A stretch of DNA of 64,000 nucleotides from Tetrahymena thermophila SB210. Taxonomy: Eukaryota; Ciliophora; Oligohymenophorea; Hymenostomatida; Tetrahymenidae. This document shows, in pieces, positions 25,970 to 39,679 of this stretch; position 1 is the stretch's first letter, and every line of letters starts with the position of its first letter. Under the pieces are notes generated by a model. It ran no database searches and was not told the origin of the DNA. It worked only from the letters and a program-made list of their open reading frames with translations. Made by a program: the position numbers and the translations under genes. The stretch lies in the NCBI RefSeq assembly GCF_000189635.1, contig NW_002476341.1:2576-66575 (forward strand). The letters are read 5' to 3'.

Positions 25970-27304
25970 ATAAATCAATTCTACAACCTAGAAGAAGTAA
26001 TTTATTATATTAATCATTTTCTTTTAAATTAATTTTTATTCTTAAAAAAAGTTTTTAAAGTCTTCTCTTTAATCTCACATCTATCTTCGTATTTATCTTA
26101 AGTAAAAATAAATTAAAAAAAATATTTATAAATTTAAAAAATCTTTTATTTATCTATTATTTTTTCATTTAAAATATTTTTAATAATTAGATTAACCAAT
26201 TTAATTTATTTTACTCAAAATTTTATTTTAATAATTATCTTTTGATTGTAATTAATTTTGTCATTTTATTTGATAACTTAAATAAATTTTTATTTCCATC
26301 AAAATTTTTATATTTCTATTGCTTAATTTATAAATTTATAAAAAGCGAAAAATCAATCGGTCCAGAAGATGCAGTAAACTTAAATGTTTCTTTAAATAAG
26401 TGCATTAACCTTACAAATTTGATCCTTAATCTTGAGTAATAATTATAATTTCTAAATAACCTTTTACTGACTTACATGCAAGCAAATAAAAAATTAAATT
26501 ATCTGAATTTAATCATACATGAAACCATTCTTTGAATTTTTCTTATTTATTTTTTCAATTATTTACTATTTAAAATTATCTTATTCTATTTTAGAAAGAT
26601 ATTTCTAATGTTAAAAAATAATTGGTAAAAAAGATACAATTAAATTGGTGAAGAAGGTGCTTCAAATTTAGGCTAGGCTTTAGCAATTTGCAAAAATCTC
26701 TAAAATTTAACACTTAACCTAAAGTATTTATTATTTTTTTTATTAGTCTACTTTCTAAATATGTATTTTTTAAAATAAAAAAACTTTTTTGTATGGTTAT
26801 CAATTATAATTTTTGCTGATCTAAACATTTTTTTATTCTTAATTGAAAACGTTTATTACTTCTAACTATTAAAAACCAAATGTAAATTAAATATTTAAAA
26901 GAGGTAATTAAGTGAAAAATACTGGAGCATTATAATTAGGTTCTAATTTAGCATAATGTAAAAGCTTACTAAGATTAATACTTAGACTAAAGTAAAATAT
27001 ATTCTCTATTTACTAAAGGAAAGTCAAAATAAAGAAATTTCATTTTTATAAACCAAATATTTATTTTTTAATATTTTCTATTATTTATTTATTTATGTTT
27101 CTCATTTTATAAATTATTTTTTTTCTTAAATAAAAAACATTTTAAAAAATTTTAATGAATAATCAAAACTTCTTTATTAACTAATATTAATTTATTTTTA
27201 ATTATTATAAAAGATTTAATTAAATTAATCAAGAGTTTAAAGCTAATTTAAGAAGAAAAATTCTAAAAATGAAAAATTTAGTTATTTTGCTTTTAGATCT
27301 ATGA
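25970..27304 (+). CDS. Short LRR protein gene B (three LRR exons)
   Basis: A paralogue of gene A about 4.06 kb downstream. The conserved first block ends at 26101. LRR exons of exactly 90 nt are at 26346-26435, 26634-26723 and 26902-26991. The terminal exon is 27214-27304, ending in TGA. It differs from A by scattered substitutions and by one two-codon deletion in the terminal exon, and all splice sites and the phase-2 pattern are kept. Like A, its 5' start is unresolved. The region 25.6-29.1 kb is a whole-module duplicate of 21.3-24.5 kb. Confidence 0.72.
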
Positions 27305-28292
27305 TAAATTTAATATGTTAAATCATATCACTACATCTATCTATTTATTTATCTTTATATGCTGTGATCTTCAAACTAACAAAATTTTATTCATTTTTTT
27401 ACAATTTTCATGAAAAATAATTTTTTAACCTAATCAGATTAAAGTGAATAGGTTAAAAACTTTTTTTATAATAAAAATAAATTTAAAGTATATTGATTAA
27501 ATCTAAAATATTTAATATCATTTATTTATTTTTTTATTCAAAAATATTGAATAAAAATTTATGGAATTTAATTAATAAAAAATAGATAAAAGTAATAAAT
27601 AAAACATAATAATTATCAAATATAAATTTATAAATTAGATTTTATGAATATCACAAAAATGAATTTAAAATTCATTATTTAATCTTAATATTTGTATTTA
27701 AAACATATGCTTAACAATATAGTAGGATTAGAGATTCTCTGTTAAAAAATTCTAGTAATTAATAAATGTACTAAAATTTTATAAAAATAACATTTATAAG
27801 TAGATTTTTCTGTTTTAGCCCAGTAATGAATGACAATGATGGGAATATTTATAATTATTCTATAATCCCATTCATTTTTTTTTTGCAAGTACATTTTATT
27901 TAGGTATACTGATAGATTGCATTTCATCCACCATAAAGCATTTATACCTCCTTAAATAACATTTTAATAAATAGAGTAAAATACTTTACTATAAAAAATT
28001 AAAATTTTGCAGAAAAAAATTGTTTATAAGTTATCTAAATTAAATCAGAATATTAAATTTTGCTTTTTTTTTGTAAATTGAAATGGTATTTTACTCAAAT
28101 CAAAAATAATGATTAGAAATAATATCTTTTAATCCATACAAGTGAGAAGTTTTAGCATTATGAATGAAATTATAATCAATCAATCAATCTATTTTGATGA
28201 AATAATTATTTTAAGAAAAGTCATATAAGTAAGATGTTTTATTTATAAGAGTGAATTTTAAGCAAATAATGCTCCATTATTTATTTTCCTTA

Positions 28293-28597
28293 TCAAATAA
28301 CAAAAAAACAGAGAGTCATGCTAGAGCTAAAACAAGCAATAATAGCATCATACCAAGTTTAGACATGCTTATTGATGGAACTACACTTCTTATAGCAACT
28401 TAATCGGTTTTGCATTTATCTGAACATTCATTAATTTTTTATTTTTCAGCTTAGCAATAGTCACCAGTAGTTTAGCAAGGTTCTTTAACATTATTAATGC
28501 AATCTAAAATATTCTTAGCATATTAAATATTATAAGATTAGGAACTAACACAAGAAATAGCAATTAAAGCAAGTAAAACGAAGGCGAAAAATCTCAT
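28293..28597 (-). pseudogene. Frameshifted Cys-rich secreted protein (module 2 copy)
   Basis: The ATG at 28597 opens a normal signal peptide (MRFFAFVLLALIAISCVSS) and the first Cys block (LDCINNVKEPC), but a deletion after KCKTDQ removes the next pair of cysteines and shifts the frame. The original frame stops early at a TGA near 28,319, while the family-specific sequence (SINKHVQTWYDA, then MTLCFFVI and TGA 28293) continues in another frame. The partner at 23,643 is intact. Confidence 0.75.
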
Positions 28598-29358
28598 TTT
28601 TGTTAAATTTAGTTTATTTATTTTATTTAATTAATTAATTATTCCAAAATAGAAGTGCAGGCAGACGACACTAGTTTTTTTTATAGTTTTAGCATCTTAA
28701 GAAATATGAAATTATAATATTAAAAAATTAGGATTTAGATTATTGCTTTTTTTCCTTTTGATTATAATTATTACCAAAATTATTTAGTATCACAAATTAA
28801 TACTAGACTTAAATTAATATACTATAACAAAGTTTTTTAAAAGGATCTATTTTAATTTAATTTTATCTGTTAAAATGATCTATTCTTTGCGAATGAAATA
28901 CACAGTTAATTAATTAAATATATTAGTTAAAGTAGTAATTTAACATGATCTAATTTACCTAATTCTAATTTTAATAGAAAGATTAAATGGTATTTTTTAA
29001 GATTCAAAAAGCAATATTTATTGAAAGAATTAAATAAATAAATATATTAATATTCCTCAATTAATTTCTCTTCTTTTTAAACAATATAAAGCAATTAAAT
29101 TTTTAAATAGTGTAAATTAGTGAATTTTTTTAACTAAAAAATTGAACTTTTAAAGCAAAATGAATCAAAATTTAAAATAGAATTTCAATGTTGGATGGAT
29201 ATTTAATCAACTTTAAATATTTATTCTCATATACATATTACGGATTTTCTATAAAAAGAGATTATATAATAGATATGCAGAATTATAATTCAAAAGCCAA
29301 ACATATTTTATCCAAGTAATCCCAAATTTAATTAGCTTTAAATCATAAAAATTAAATG

Positions 29359-29400
29359 AAATATCACGATCTGTACCTACCTACACAGTTCGTGATATTT
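29359..29400. repeat. Perfect-stem hairpin, AAATATCACGA arms
   Basis: AAATATCACGA-T-CTGT at 29359-29374 pairs with ACAG-T-TCGTGATATTT at 29385-29400, a 16-position stem with one mismatch around a 10-base loop (ACCTACCTAC). It lies in the intergenic DNA just past the Cys-rich gene at 29,635. A related hairpin is at 54,100-54,137. It could be an element end, a terminator-like structure or a small RNA fold. Confidence 0.6.
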
Positions 29401-29634
29401 TAATTACAGGATTAGCTATATTTGATTTTATATTTTAAGTTTTAAATATATTTATTATCTATCTATTTACTTCTATAAATAATTAGTTTATTGAAAAATA
29501 TTTTTTAATATCTAGAAATAAATTTGATAAGTTTTGGAAATAAATTAGACATAATCTTACAAGACGTAAATTTACTTACTTATAAAACATCTAACATAAC
29601 CAAATAAAATTATTTAAATTCAATTATAATTATC

Positions 29635-29994
29635 TCAGAATAAGAGAGCAAAAATAGCAATAGCAAAAGTTAAAACGAAAGAGGTCATGCTAGAGCTAAG
29701 GCAAGCAATAGTAGCATCATACCAAGTTTAGACGTCCTTATTGGTGGAAGTACATTTCTTAACACAGCTCAAAGCATCACTTTAGGAAGAAGCATTATCA
29801 TCTTTGCATTTTTGTGAGCATTCTTCAATTTTATCTTATTCAGCTAAGCAATCCTTGTCAGTAGTTTAGCAAGGTTCTTTAACTTTCTTAATGCAATCCA
29901 TATAATCCTTAAACTTATCAAGATCAGCTTAAGATTAGGCACTAACACAAGAAATAGCAATTAAAGCAATTAAAGCGAAGGCAAAGAATCTCAT
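29635..29994 (-). CDS. Small Cys-rich GPI-type surface protein, 119 aa
   Basis: A single exon, ATG 29994 to TGA 29635, and the best-formed member of the family. The signal peptide RFFAFALIALIAISCVSA is followed by a mature domain of about 80 residues with eight cysteines in the order C-x6-C-x6-C (MDCIKKVKEPCQTTDKDC), then EEC, QKC, LSC, KKC, IAC. The block KKCTSTNKDVQTWYDA is invariant in the family. The C terminus has the small-residue site SSSM followed by a hydrophobic tail (TSFVLTFAIAIFALLF), the layout of a GPI-anchor signal. I infer a disulphide-stabilised cell-surface protein of unknown function. Three in-frame TAA/TAG codons per repeat block read as Gln. Confidence 0.88.
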
Positions 29995-32900
29995 ATTTTG
30001 TTATAGTTAATTTATTTGTTTATTTATTTATTTAATTAATTTATTAATTATTCCAAAATTGATGTGCAGACACAAGCTTTTTATAGTGTTAGCAACTTAA
30101 GAAATATAAAATTATAATATTAAAACTAAGAATTTAGATTATTGCTTTTTTTCACTTTGTTTCTCATTATTAACAAAATTACGTAATATTATATAAAACT
30201 AGACTTAACTTAATTGACTATTACAAAGTTTTTCAAAAGGATATATCTATCTATCTATTTATCTAACTACTTTAATTTAATTTAATCTGTTAAAATTAAT
30301 GATCTATTCTTTTATCTTGAAATACACTATTAATTAATTAAATTTATTAGTTAAAGTAGTAATTAAACATGATCTAATTTATCTAATTATATTTTAAAAA
30401 GAAAGACTAAATGGTATTTTTTACGATTCAAAAAGCAATGTTTATTGAAAGGATTAAAATAATATATTGATATTCCTCAATTTCTCTCCTTTTTAACAAT
30501 ATAAAGCAATTATATTTTTTAATTGTGTAAGGGATAAAAATGCATTTGATAATATATAAAATAAAATAAACAGATTTCTAGTAAATATCCAGTATATATA
30601 TCTATTCGAACAAACAAAAAACAAATAATTAAAAAGTTTGTTTATCATCTTTTGCTTTTCAACTATAAGATTATCTAATTAGAGAGTAATTAATATATTT
30701 GTCTAGAACAAACATTTAATTAAGAATTTATTAGGAATTGTTTGATTTATTAAAAAGGTAGAACAGAAAATCTTAGTTAATAATAAATAAAAACCACCAA
30801 AATCAAATTTATAATTCTAGCTATATACAGTTGTCACATAACTAACTGATCTATATTTAATTCATGCATTTATTCATTATAAAAAATCTAATACAAATTA
30901 GTAAATTTATCTTTGAAAAAGTTAATCAATTGATATTAATACAGAGATAATTGACAATAATTCAGTTAATTTATTAAAAATATTTATTTGAGTATCTTTT
31001 CTTTCTTTAAGCAATTTAATTAAAATTTCCTTTTTATTTTAACCACATGTAATATTTTTGCTTCATTGAGTCTTCGATATTTTAAGACATAAATAATTAT
31101 TTGACCTTCTTACATTTTATTAATAAAATCTATTAATTTTATTCTTTTTTAAGTCAAATTTATTTGATTTAATCAATGTAAGCCATATCTTTCTTTGATC
31201 TTTTGTCTCATGTGTTTCACACTAAAAAATTTAAATTATTTAAAAAAAACAAACAAACAAACAAACAAGTAAAGTTATTTAAAGAGATTTTTGCTTTTGA
31301 ATTAAATATTATAATTTTAAAGATGATTTACTTGAATTAGCATTATGTTTTTTATAAAAATAAATACCATTTATACATTTTTTACTGCTAGTTTTATGAC
31401 TGTAAACACAACTAATTTTATTAGACGATGTAAGAAAAAAATTAATTTAATAAGAAAAAAGTTGATCAAAATCGAAAAATTTTAAAAATGTTATAGATTA
31501 ATTGATTGACTCAAAAAAATAAAAAATGAAACTTAATTTAAGATATTTCTAAATACAAAAATATATATTTTGCTGATGATAAAAGTTATGTTTAAATACA
31601 TTTTATTATATCTCCTTGTAAAGTAACAAAATAACGATAAAATAATCTACAATATAATACTATACAAACAATTTCTTTATAATGTAAGTTTTACTCTTTT
31701 TCTTTCTTTTGTAGTTTGATACTGAAGCAATTTCTCAACTATAAGTAAACTGGCAATAAATAGAACAATATTAATCTAAATAAAAATTAATTAGAGAGGA
31801 TGAAAGGTCTTAGTTGTATATTACTCTTTAATAAAATTAACTCTGGTATTTACCTATAGTACCAAAGTAATTATTTTTTCCTACATTCAAACTAATAATT
31901 AAAGTAATTGCTATGTCGCCATATTAATTTATTTGTTTCCTTTAAAAAATATTGAGGATAATTCTCAAATTCACACAATCAATCAATCAATCAATCAATA
32001 TCTTTTCAAATATATATTTTTTCATACTTAAGTCTTATTCATGTATTAATTAATTAATTTATCCTTTTACTGTTACAGATTAAATATTAAAGCAATCACT
32101 ATGATACATTTAAACAAATTATTATGTAAAAGAAATCTGTAAATTAGTTCCATTTTTAAATATATTTTTGTTATTTTCTTTAAAAGCCTATCTCTATATA
32201 TATCTAACTACCTAACTAATTTAGCTTTCTTTGATATTTGTTTAGAAATCCATCTTAAATTAAATGGCTTGAAATCAATATTACAATTGTATTTTAATTG
32301 CTATAACAAAAAATTTAATTTTTAAATTAACTTTTCCTTCTTTGTTTGTATATCAATTTTCTGCTTTACATTACATTTATTGAGGATCATTAAAGAAAAA
32401 TAGACTAAATTAGTTAAATATCTAAATTCGAAAAATGTACTCTGATTATTTTTCATTTGTGGTGAAGAAACAATTATTAATCGTATGATTTTCTTTAAAT
32501 TAGTAAAGCACGAACATACTTACAAAAATAAAATAGTATTTATTCAAAAATATTTCTGCTTTTAAACTCTACTTTAAATTTTTTTAGTAATTTGTTAAAA
32601 TGACTAATTTTTGCAAAAAGCTATTAACTAAACCATTCCTCCCTCATTCATTATGTTTACAAATTAATTAGCTAGTACAAATAATTTGCAATTAAAAGTA
32701 GCAAATGATAATTCAAAAATATAAATCTCTTAATATTTTATTTGATTATTTTACACTAAAAGCTATCTTAAAGGTTAATCTAAAATAAAAAAATATTTTT
32801 ATTCTAAACTAGTTTTATATTTTTATTTTCTTTTGAAAATATTCTGAAAAGAGGTTTGCTTTGTTTTGATTTTAATCCTTAAGCTTTTATACTACATCAA

Positions 32901-34511
32901 ATAGTACTAATTTCATAATAATGTAACTAAAATTAATTAGGTCCTTAACTTAGCTTAAATTATGTTTTGTTAGTTTCTTTAAATGCATATCTTATATTTA
33001 CACAATATTTGTTTCAATATTGATAAAAATTACTTTTCCTCTTTGATTGACTGACTGTTCAAGTTTTTCTGAGCTAACTATTTTTCTAATTAGTAAAGGT
33101 TGCGTAAAATAAAATAGAATCTACTCTTTTTCTCACGTTTAAAAATACCATCAAAAAATTTAGAAAACTAGCAATTAGGAAAATTATCATTATCATTCGT
33201 AAAGCTAAAAATAAATATCTTAATCAAAAATATTAAAAGAAATTAAAAAAATGAATGAATAAATAAATGAATGAATGTAGCGAATACTAGTAATATTTTA
33301 AGTTCATAAGATAGTTAGTCAAAATAATTGCATGAAAACAAATACACATTAAATCTATCAAAAAAGCGTTCAGTATGAATATAACAAATTTTAATTAAGA
33401 ATTTATAAGAAAATGCTTGGTTACAAAGATTAAGTAAAGTAATTAAAAAAACGCTTAAAAAAAATACCCTTAGTCAAAAATTCAATACAAGTAAAAACTT
33501 GATCAAATTAAGCTTGTACTAGCTAACAAACCAATTAGCTAACTAAATAACTTTTCTCTCAATGTTTTTTATCTTAAGACTAAATAATCACTCAAAAAAT
33601 TATTTCTAAATAAAATGTTAGAAACAAATTTATTTTAAATTATTTAAACATTTATTTAATAATTTTGATTATGTGTTAATAAGAATATTTTATTTTTTTA
33701 AAACAATTATCGAAAAAAATTAATTATTTTTACAAAAGCTATCCTTCCTCAAAGTAACATTGATTAGAAAAAAAAAATATTTTTTACAAAATTTATGTTG
33801 AATTAAAAAATAAATTTATCTAAAATAAAAAAAACATTAACTTACAAATAAGTATTAGGGATTAAATTAGCATATTTTTTGTAATTATTATAATATAAAT
33901 TTAAAAATTATATTATCTTAATTTTTATTCAATTAACAAATAAATTTATAAAATAGTAATAATTCATTTTTACCATATTTAACTGTAAATTTAATTAACT
34001 AAGTAAAAAATAAATTCAGAAATAATAAAATATTATTTTTATCAATTTAATTTTGAGTATAATTAATTTGAAATATATTTACAAAATATTTTTTAATTAA
34101 ATGTTATGATTTATCCATCCATCCATAAATTTTTTATTAATTTTCTGGCAAATAGTTAAAAAATAATAATTTTATTATCATTAAAATAAAATAAATTTTA
34201 CTCTCCAATTTAAATCATTTATTTTTTTTCAAAATGAAAGATAGTAAATTTATATTTTAATAATAGATTTGTAATTATTTACTTATAATGCTGAAAATTT
34301 TCAGTAATTAAGTAAGTAAGTAGTAATTATAATTTAAAGATAATTAAATTTGTTTGACATCAAATAAGTATATTGTAGAATGAATAAGTATGTATATAAA
34401 TGAATGTCCATAAAACTATAAATGATGGAAAAAAAAATATTAATTAAATTTTACAATATATATACCATACAAAATATTTATTATAACAAATTAAACTGTA
34501 TTATAATTATT
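29995..34511. other. Long intergenic stretch built of shared segments
   Basis: The upstream 500 bases resemble the regions upstream of the other Cys-rich genes. The stretch 30,530-31,700 is repeated at about 43,610-44,900 and 46,740-47,900. The stretch 31,900-33,000 is repeated at 24.5-25.4 kb and about 48.0-48.6 kb. The stretch 33,900-34,480 is repeated at about 36,600-36,960. Simple repeats are (CAAA)n near 31,250 and (AATC)n near 31,980. I saw no gene that reads well in the ciliate code. Confidence 0.5.
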
Positions 34512-34877
34512 TCAGAAAAAAACAGCTAAAGCGCCAATAATGGCAGTAATAGCTAAAATCTTGATACCAGAGTTAGCACAAGCTACTTATTCATCAACAT
34601 ATTTTTATACATCTTTATTGTCAGATTTACACTCTTATTTATAACAATTATAGATACTATCAATAGATTAGTTGCTTTCTGAACATTAATCTGAACAGCT
34701 TTCAACTTTTTACATTTCATCTAAGCAAGGTTAGTCTGTAGGTTAGCAAGGATTTGCAATCTTAGATGAACATTCCAAAATTTTAGCAGCCTTTTAAAGA
34801 TCAGAAGCAGAAATTGTCTAGGCATTAACTGTAGCTATGGCGAGTAAAGTAAGTAAAGCTAAGGTAAGAAGTTTCAT
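34512..34877 (-). CDS. Diverged Cys-rich GPI-type surface protein, 121 aa
   Basis: ATG 34877 to TGA 34512, one exon. The signal peptide is MKLLTLALLTLLAIATVNA. The cysteine framework of the family is kept (LEC, NPC, QPC, ESC, DQC, YNC, QEC, VAC), but the sequence between is strongly diverged: SDNKDVQKYVDEQ replaces STNKDVQTWYDA. The C-terminal tail (NSGIKILAITAIIGALAVFF) is again a GPI-signal-like hydrophobic end. The 5' and 3' flanks differ from those of the 35-46 kb members, and its closest relative is the pseudogene at 36,979. Confidence 0.87.
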
Positions 34878-35749
34878 TTAGTTTATTAATTTATTACTTT
34901 AATTGTTTGATTTTTGCATTCTTTGATTATTACTAAACTAAAAGCGCAAAATCTTCTAATTTACATTCATTGATTGACTTATGATTCAAACGAACAAAGT
35001 TGAAATTATAAATTTAACAAACTACGCACTCAGCCAGCTATCTGATAATTTATGAATTATAATTAATCAGTTTCTTTTTTGAATCATTTACTAGATCTAA
35101 ATTAATTTACTTTTGTAATAAGATATTTCTAAATTTAACTATACATTATTTATTCTAAATTAAGCCGTCCTATTTTCTAGATAATTTCGAAATTTAAAGG
35201 GCTGTGTATTTTTTGGGCAAAAAAGATAATTAGGAAATGAATGCCTTAATTAATGAGCATTTACAATGTTTATTATTTAGATGGCATATAAATACTAACT
35301 GCACTAAAAAATTAAATCTATATAATTTATCCAATTATTTGATATTTAATCTATGTAAAATAAGCTACTAATTAACTAAATTAATTTTTTTATTTATTTG
35401 TAAGCAATTTTGTTTAGAAATAATTACATGAAAAAAATTAAATAAATTGCATTTTTACTCAGCAAAAATAAAAGTTTAGTTTGTTTTAAAGTTTCTTCTT
35501 TATCAAAAATAAATTTAGATTTTTTATTGTTATTTTTATGTTTGAAATCATTTTTTTGATTTTACTTTTTAAGTTTTAAATATTTATTACCTACTTCTAA
35601 AAAAAATAACTTTGTTTATTTAAAAATATTTCTTTAAATTTAGTAATAAATGATATAGTTTTTGGAAATAAATTAGACATGATATTACAAGACATATACT
35701 TATAAAACATCTAACATAACCAAATAAAATTTTATTTAATTCAATTATC

Positions 35750-36109
35750 TCAGAATAAGAGAGCAAAAAGAGCAATAGCAACAGTTAAAACGAAAGAGGT
35801 CATGCTAGAGCTAAGACAAGCCATATTAGCATCATACCAAGTTTAGACGTCCTTATTGGTGGAAGTACATTTCTTCATACAGCTAATAGTACCACTTTAG
35901 GAAGAAACATTATCGATTTTGCATTTATCTGAACATTCATCAATTTTATCTTATTCAGCTTAGCAATCCTTGTCAGTAGCTTAGCAAGGTTCTTAAATGT
36001 TATTAATGCATTCAAAAATTTTCTTAGCCCTATCAATATCAGCTTAGGATTAAGCACTAACACAAGAAATAGCAATTAAAGCAAGTAAAGCAAGGGCGAA
36101 GAATCTCAT
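35750..36109 (-). CDS. Small Cys-rich GPI-type surface protein, 119 aa
   Basis: ATG 36109 to TGA 35750. Signal MRFFALALLALIAISCVSA; first block FECINNIQEPC; later KIDNVSSQSGTISCMKKC, where Val, Thr and Ile replace residues conserved in the 38-43 kb copies. The tail is MTSFVLTVAIALFALLF. The 3' flank (TTTTTGGAAATAAATTAGAC ... AAAACATCTAACATAACCAAAT) is shared by all members from 29.6 to 45.8 kb and is probably the common 3' UTR. Confidence 0.88.
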
Positions 36110-36978
36110 TTTTGTTAAGTTTTTTTGTTTGTTTATTTATTTATTTGTTTGTTTTTAATTAATTATTTTAATATTGTAGATGATCGATCAGATACAAGTA
36201 TTTAATAACATTAAAAATTGAAGAAATATGAAACTAATTAAAAAAGTTAGATTTTATCTATTAATTTTATAATTTTGTTTATGATTCTTTACAAAATTAA
36301 TTAAGTAATATTACAGACTAAAACTAGACTTAAATTAATTGACTATAACTAAGTTTTTTTGATTGGTAATCTTTAACTTAATATGGCCAGTTAAAATAAT
36401 CTGTTATTTTATATTGAAATACGTAATTAATTAATTGAATTTATAAGATAAAGTAGTTTTTAACATGATCTATCTATCTAATTAAATGATATTTATTTTG
36501 TAAGGTTTACAATGATAGGATTAAATAAATAAGTATATTTATATAGAGTATGATGCTCTTTAGATATACTATCTGCACACACATCCAAATTTATTGTTTA
36601 AAAAAAAATTTGGAATATATTTTAAAAAAATTTTAATAAAATGTAGTGATTTCTCCATTCATCCATTTTTATTAATTTTTTGGCAAATAATTTTATTAGC
36701 ATTAGAAATAATAAAAATTTTATTGTAAAATTTAAATAGTTTATTTTTCTAATAAAAAGATAGTAATTTGTAATTTAATAGTAGAATTATTAATATTAAT
36801 ATAATGTTGAAAACTTTCAGTAAGTAGTAATTACAATTTAAGTATAATTAAATCTGACATTAAATAAGTATATGAATGTCTTAAAACTAAAAATGATGGA
36901 AAAATATTAATTAAATTTTACAATATATATACCATACAAAATATTTATAATAACGAATTAAACTGTACTATAATTATT

Positions 36979-37345
36979 TCAGAATAAAATAGCTAAAGCG
37001 TTGGCAGCAATAGCGAAAATCTTAATTCCAGAGCTAGCACAAGCTACTTAATTATTCATCAATATATTTTTATACATCTGTATTGTCTGATTTACACTTT
37101 TATTTATAACAATAATAGATATGGTCAAGAGTTTAGTTGTTTTCTGAACATTAATCTGAACAAGTATCCATTTTTTTCATTTCATCTATGAACGGTTAGT
37201 CTGTCTGTAGGTTAGCAAGGATTTACAATCTTAGATGAATATTCCAAAATTTAAGTAGCTTTTTAAAGATCAGAATCAGAAACTGTTTATGCATTAACTG
37301 TAGCTATGGCAAGTAAAGCAAGTAAAGCTAAGGTAAGAATTTCAT
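36979..37345 (-). pseudogene. Broken copy of the diverged Cys-rich gene
   Basis: It aligns to the gene at 34,512 over its whole length. A one-base deletion after ATGAAA shifts the frame at codon 3. The first conserved Cys is changed to Tyr (GAATATTCA). A four-base repeat insertion (GACAGACTAACC instead of GACTAACC) shifts it again, and further small indels lie in the second half. The intact relative and this copy sit in a 2.5-kb duplicated segment (about 33.9-35.4 and 36.6-37.9 kb). Confidence 0.8.
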
Positions 37346-38277
37346 TTAATTTATAAATCAATGACTTTACTTTCTTGATTCTTGCATTATTTGATTATCA
37401 CTAAACTAAAAGCGCAAAACCTTCCAAATTATATTGATTGATTTATGGTTCAAAAAAACAAAGTTAAAATTATAATTTTAACAAATTAAGCAGCTAGCTA
37501 GCTATCTATCTAATTAATAATTTGTGAATAATAATTAATTAATTCAGTTTCTTCTTAGAATCATTTACTAGATCTAAATTAATTTACTTTTATAGTAAGA
37601 TATTTCTAAATTTAATTATACAGTAATTATTCTAAATTAATTCAGCCTGTTTTCTAGATAATTTCCAAATTTAAAGGGTTTATCACTGGCTCATATCATA
37701 ATTTTTTAAATGAATTAGGCTGTAAAATCAAAAGTATGAATATATATATAATTTTCTAAACTCTAAATACAAATAATGAAATATAGTAATTATATGCCAA
37801 ATAAAAAAACTGACTGATACCATAGCAAAATTAAATTTAAATAATATAACTAACTAATTATTATTAAATCTATAAAAAAATAAACTACTAATAGCTTAAA
37901 TTAATTTTTTATTTATCTGTTAGCAATTTTGTTTACAAATAATTACATGCAAAAAATGTTTTAAATGGCTTTTTTTTACTCTGCAAAAATAAATAAAAGT
38001 CTAGTTTACTTTCAAGTTTCTTCTATTAAAAAATAAATTTAGTTTTTTATCATTTTTTTTAATACCTGAAATTATTTTTTATTTTATATTTTAACTTTTA
38101 AGTATCATCTACTTCTAAAATAATAACTAATTAAATAATTAGTTTATTTAAAAATATTTTTTTATATGTAGAAATAAATTAGATAGTTTTTGGAAATAAA
38201 TTTGAAATAATCTTACAAGAGATATACTTATAAAACATCTAACATAACCAAATTAAATTATATATAATTAAATTATC

Positions 38278-38637
38278 TCAGAATAAGAGAGCAAAAAGAG
38301 CAATAGTAAATGTTAAAACGAAAGAGGTCATGCTAGAGCTAAGACAAGCCATATTAGCATCATACCAAGTTTAGACTTCCTTATTGGTGGAAGTACATTT
38401 CTTCATACAGCTCATAGCATCACTTTAGGAAGAAGCATTATCGGTTTTGCATTTATCTGAACATTCATCAATTTTATCTTATTCAGCTTAGCAATCCTTG
38501 TCAGTAGCTTAGCAAGGTTCTTAAATGTTATTAATGCAGTCAAAAATTTTCTTAGCCTTATCAATATCAGCTTAGGATTAAGCACTAACACAAGAAATAG
38601 CAATTAAAGCAAGTAAAGCGAAGGCGAAGAATCTCAT
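38278..38637 (-). CDS. Small Cys-rich GPI-type surface protein, 119 aa
   Basis: ATG 38637 to TGA 38278. It belongs to the tight subgroup at 35.7-43.1 kb. First block FDCINNIQEPC, then KTDNASSQSDAMSCMKKC. It has STNKEVQ where all others have STNKDVQ, and its tail reads FVLTFTIALFALLF. The eight cysteines of the mature part are intact. Confidence 0.88.
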
Positions 38638-39679
38638 TTTTTGTTACTGTTTATTTGTTTATTTATTTATTTTTTTATTAATTAATTATTCTAAAAAAGA
38701 AAAGCAGAAACACGAGCATTTAATAGTCTTAAAAATTGAAGAAATATATAAAACAGTTAGATTTTAGCTATTAATTTTATAATTTTGTTTATGATTATTT
38801 ACAAAATTAATTAAGTAATATTAATATCAAAAACTAGACTAAATTAATTGACTATAACTAAGTTTTTTCGGAGGATAAACTTTAATTAATTTTACCTGCT
38901 AAAATAATCTGTTATTTTATATTGAAATACATGATTAATTAATTAAATTTAGAAGATAAAGTAGTTTTTTCACATGATCAAACTAATTTACCTATTTCTA
39001 TTTTTAAAATAAAAATTAAATGATGTTTTGTAAGGTTTACAATGATAGGATTAAATAAATAAATATATTTATATAGAGTATGATGCCTTTTAGATATACT
39101 TTCCATCAGCACATCCAAATTTTTAGTTAAAAAAATATATATAATGAAGAACATGATATTTTTAAATAGGAATCATGCAAAATAGATTATAAATAAATTA
39201 AAATCAATAGTGTATTTTATCTCCTCGTTTTTCAAGGACTTATTTTAACCTTTTGGACATACATAATACAATTATTTGATATTTAATATATGTAAAATAA
39301 ACTACTAATAGCTTAAATTAATTTTTTTATTTGTAAGAAATATTGTTGAGATATAATTGTATGTATAAAATACTATAAATTGCTTTTTATTCTGTAAAAA
39401 TAAAAGTCCCTAGTTTACCTTAAGATTCTTCTTTGACAAAAATAAATTTAGTTTTATTAATGTTATTTTTATACATGAAATGATTTTTTTTATTTTTAAC
39501 TTTTAAATACTTATTATCTACTTCTAAGAAAAATAATTATTTAATTAGTTTATTTAAAAATATTTATTTATAAAGAGAAATAAATTAGATAGTTTTTGGA
39601 AATAAATTAGACATAATCTTACAAGAAATATATATATATACTTACTTATAAAATATCTAACATATTAAATTAAATTATT

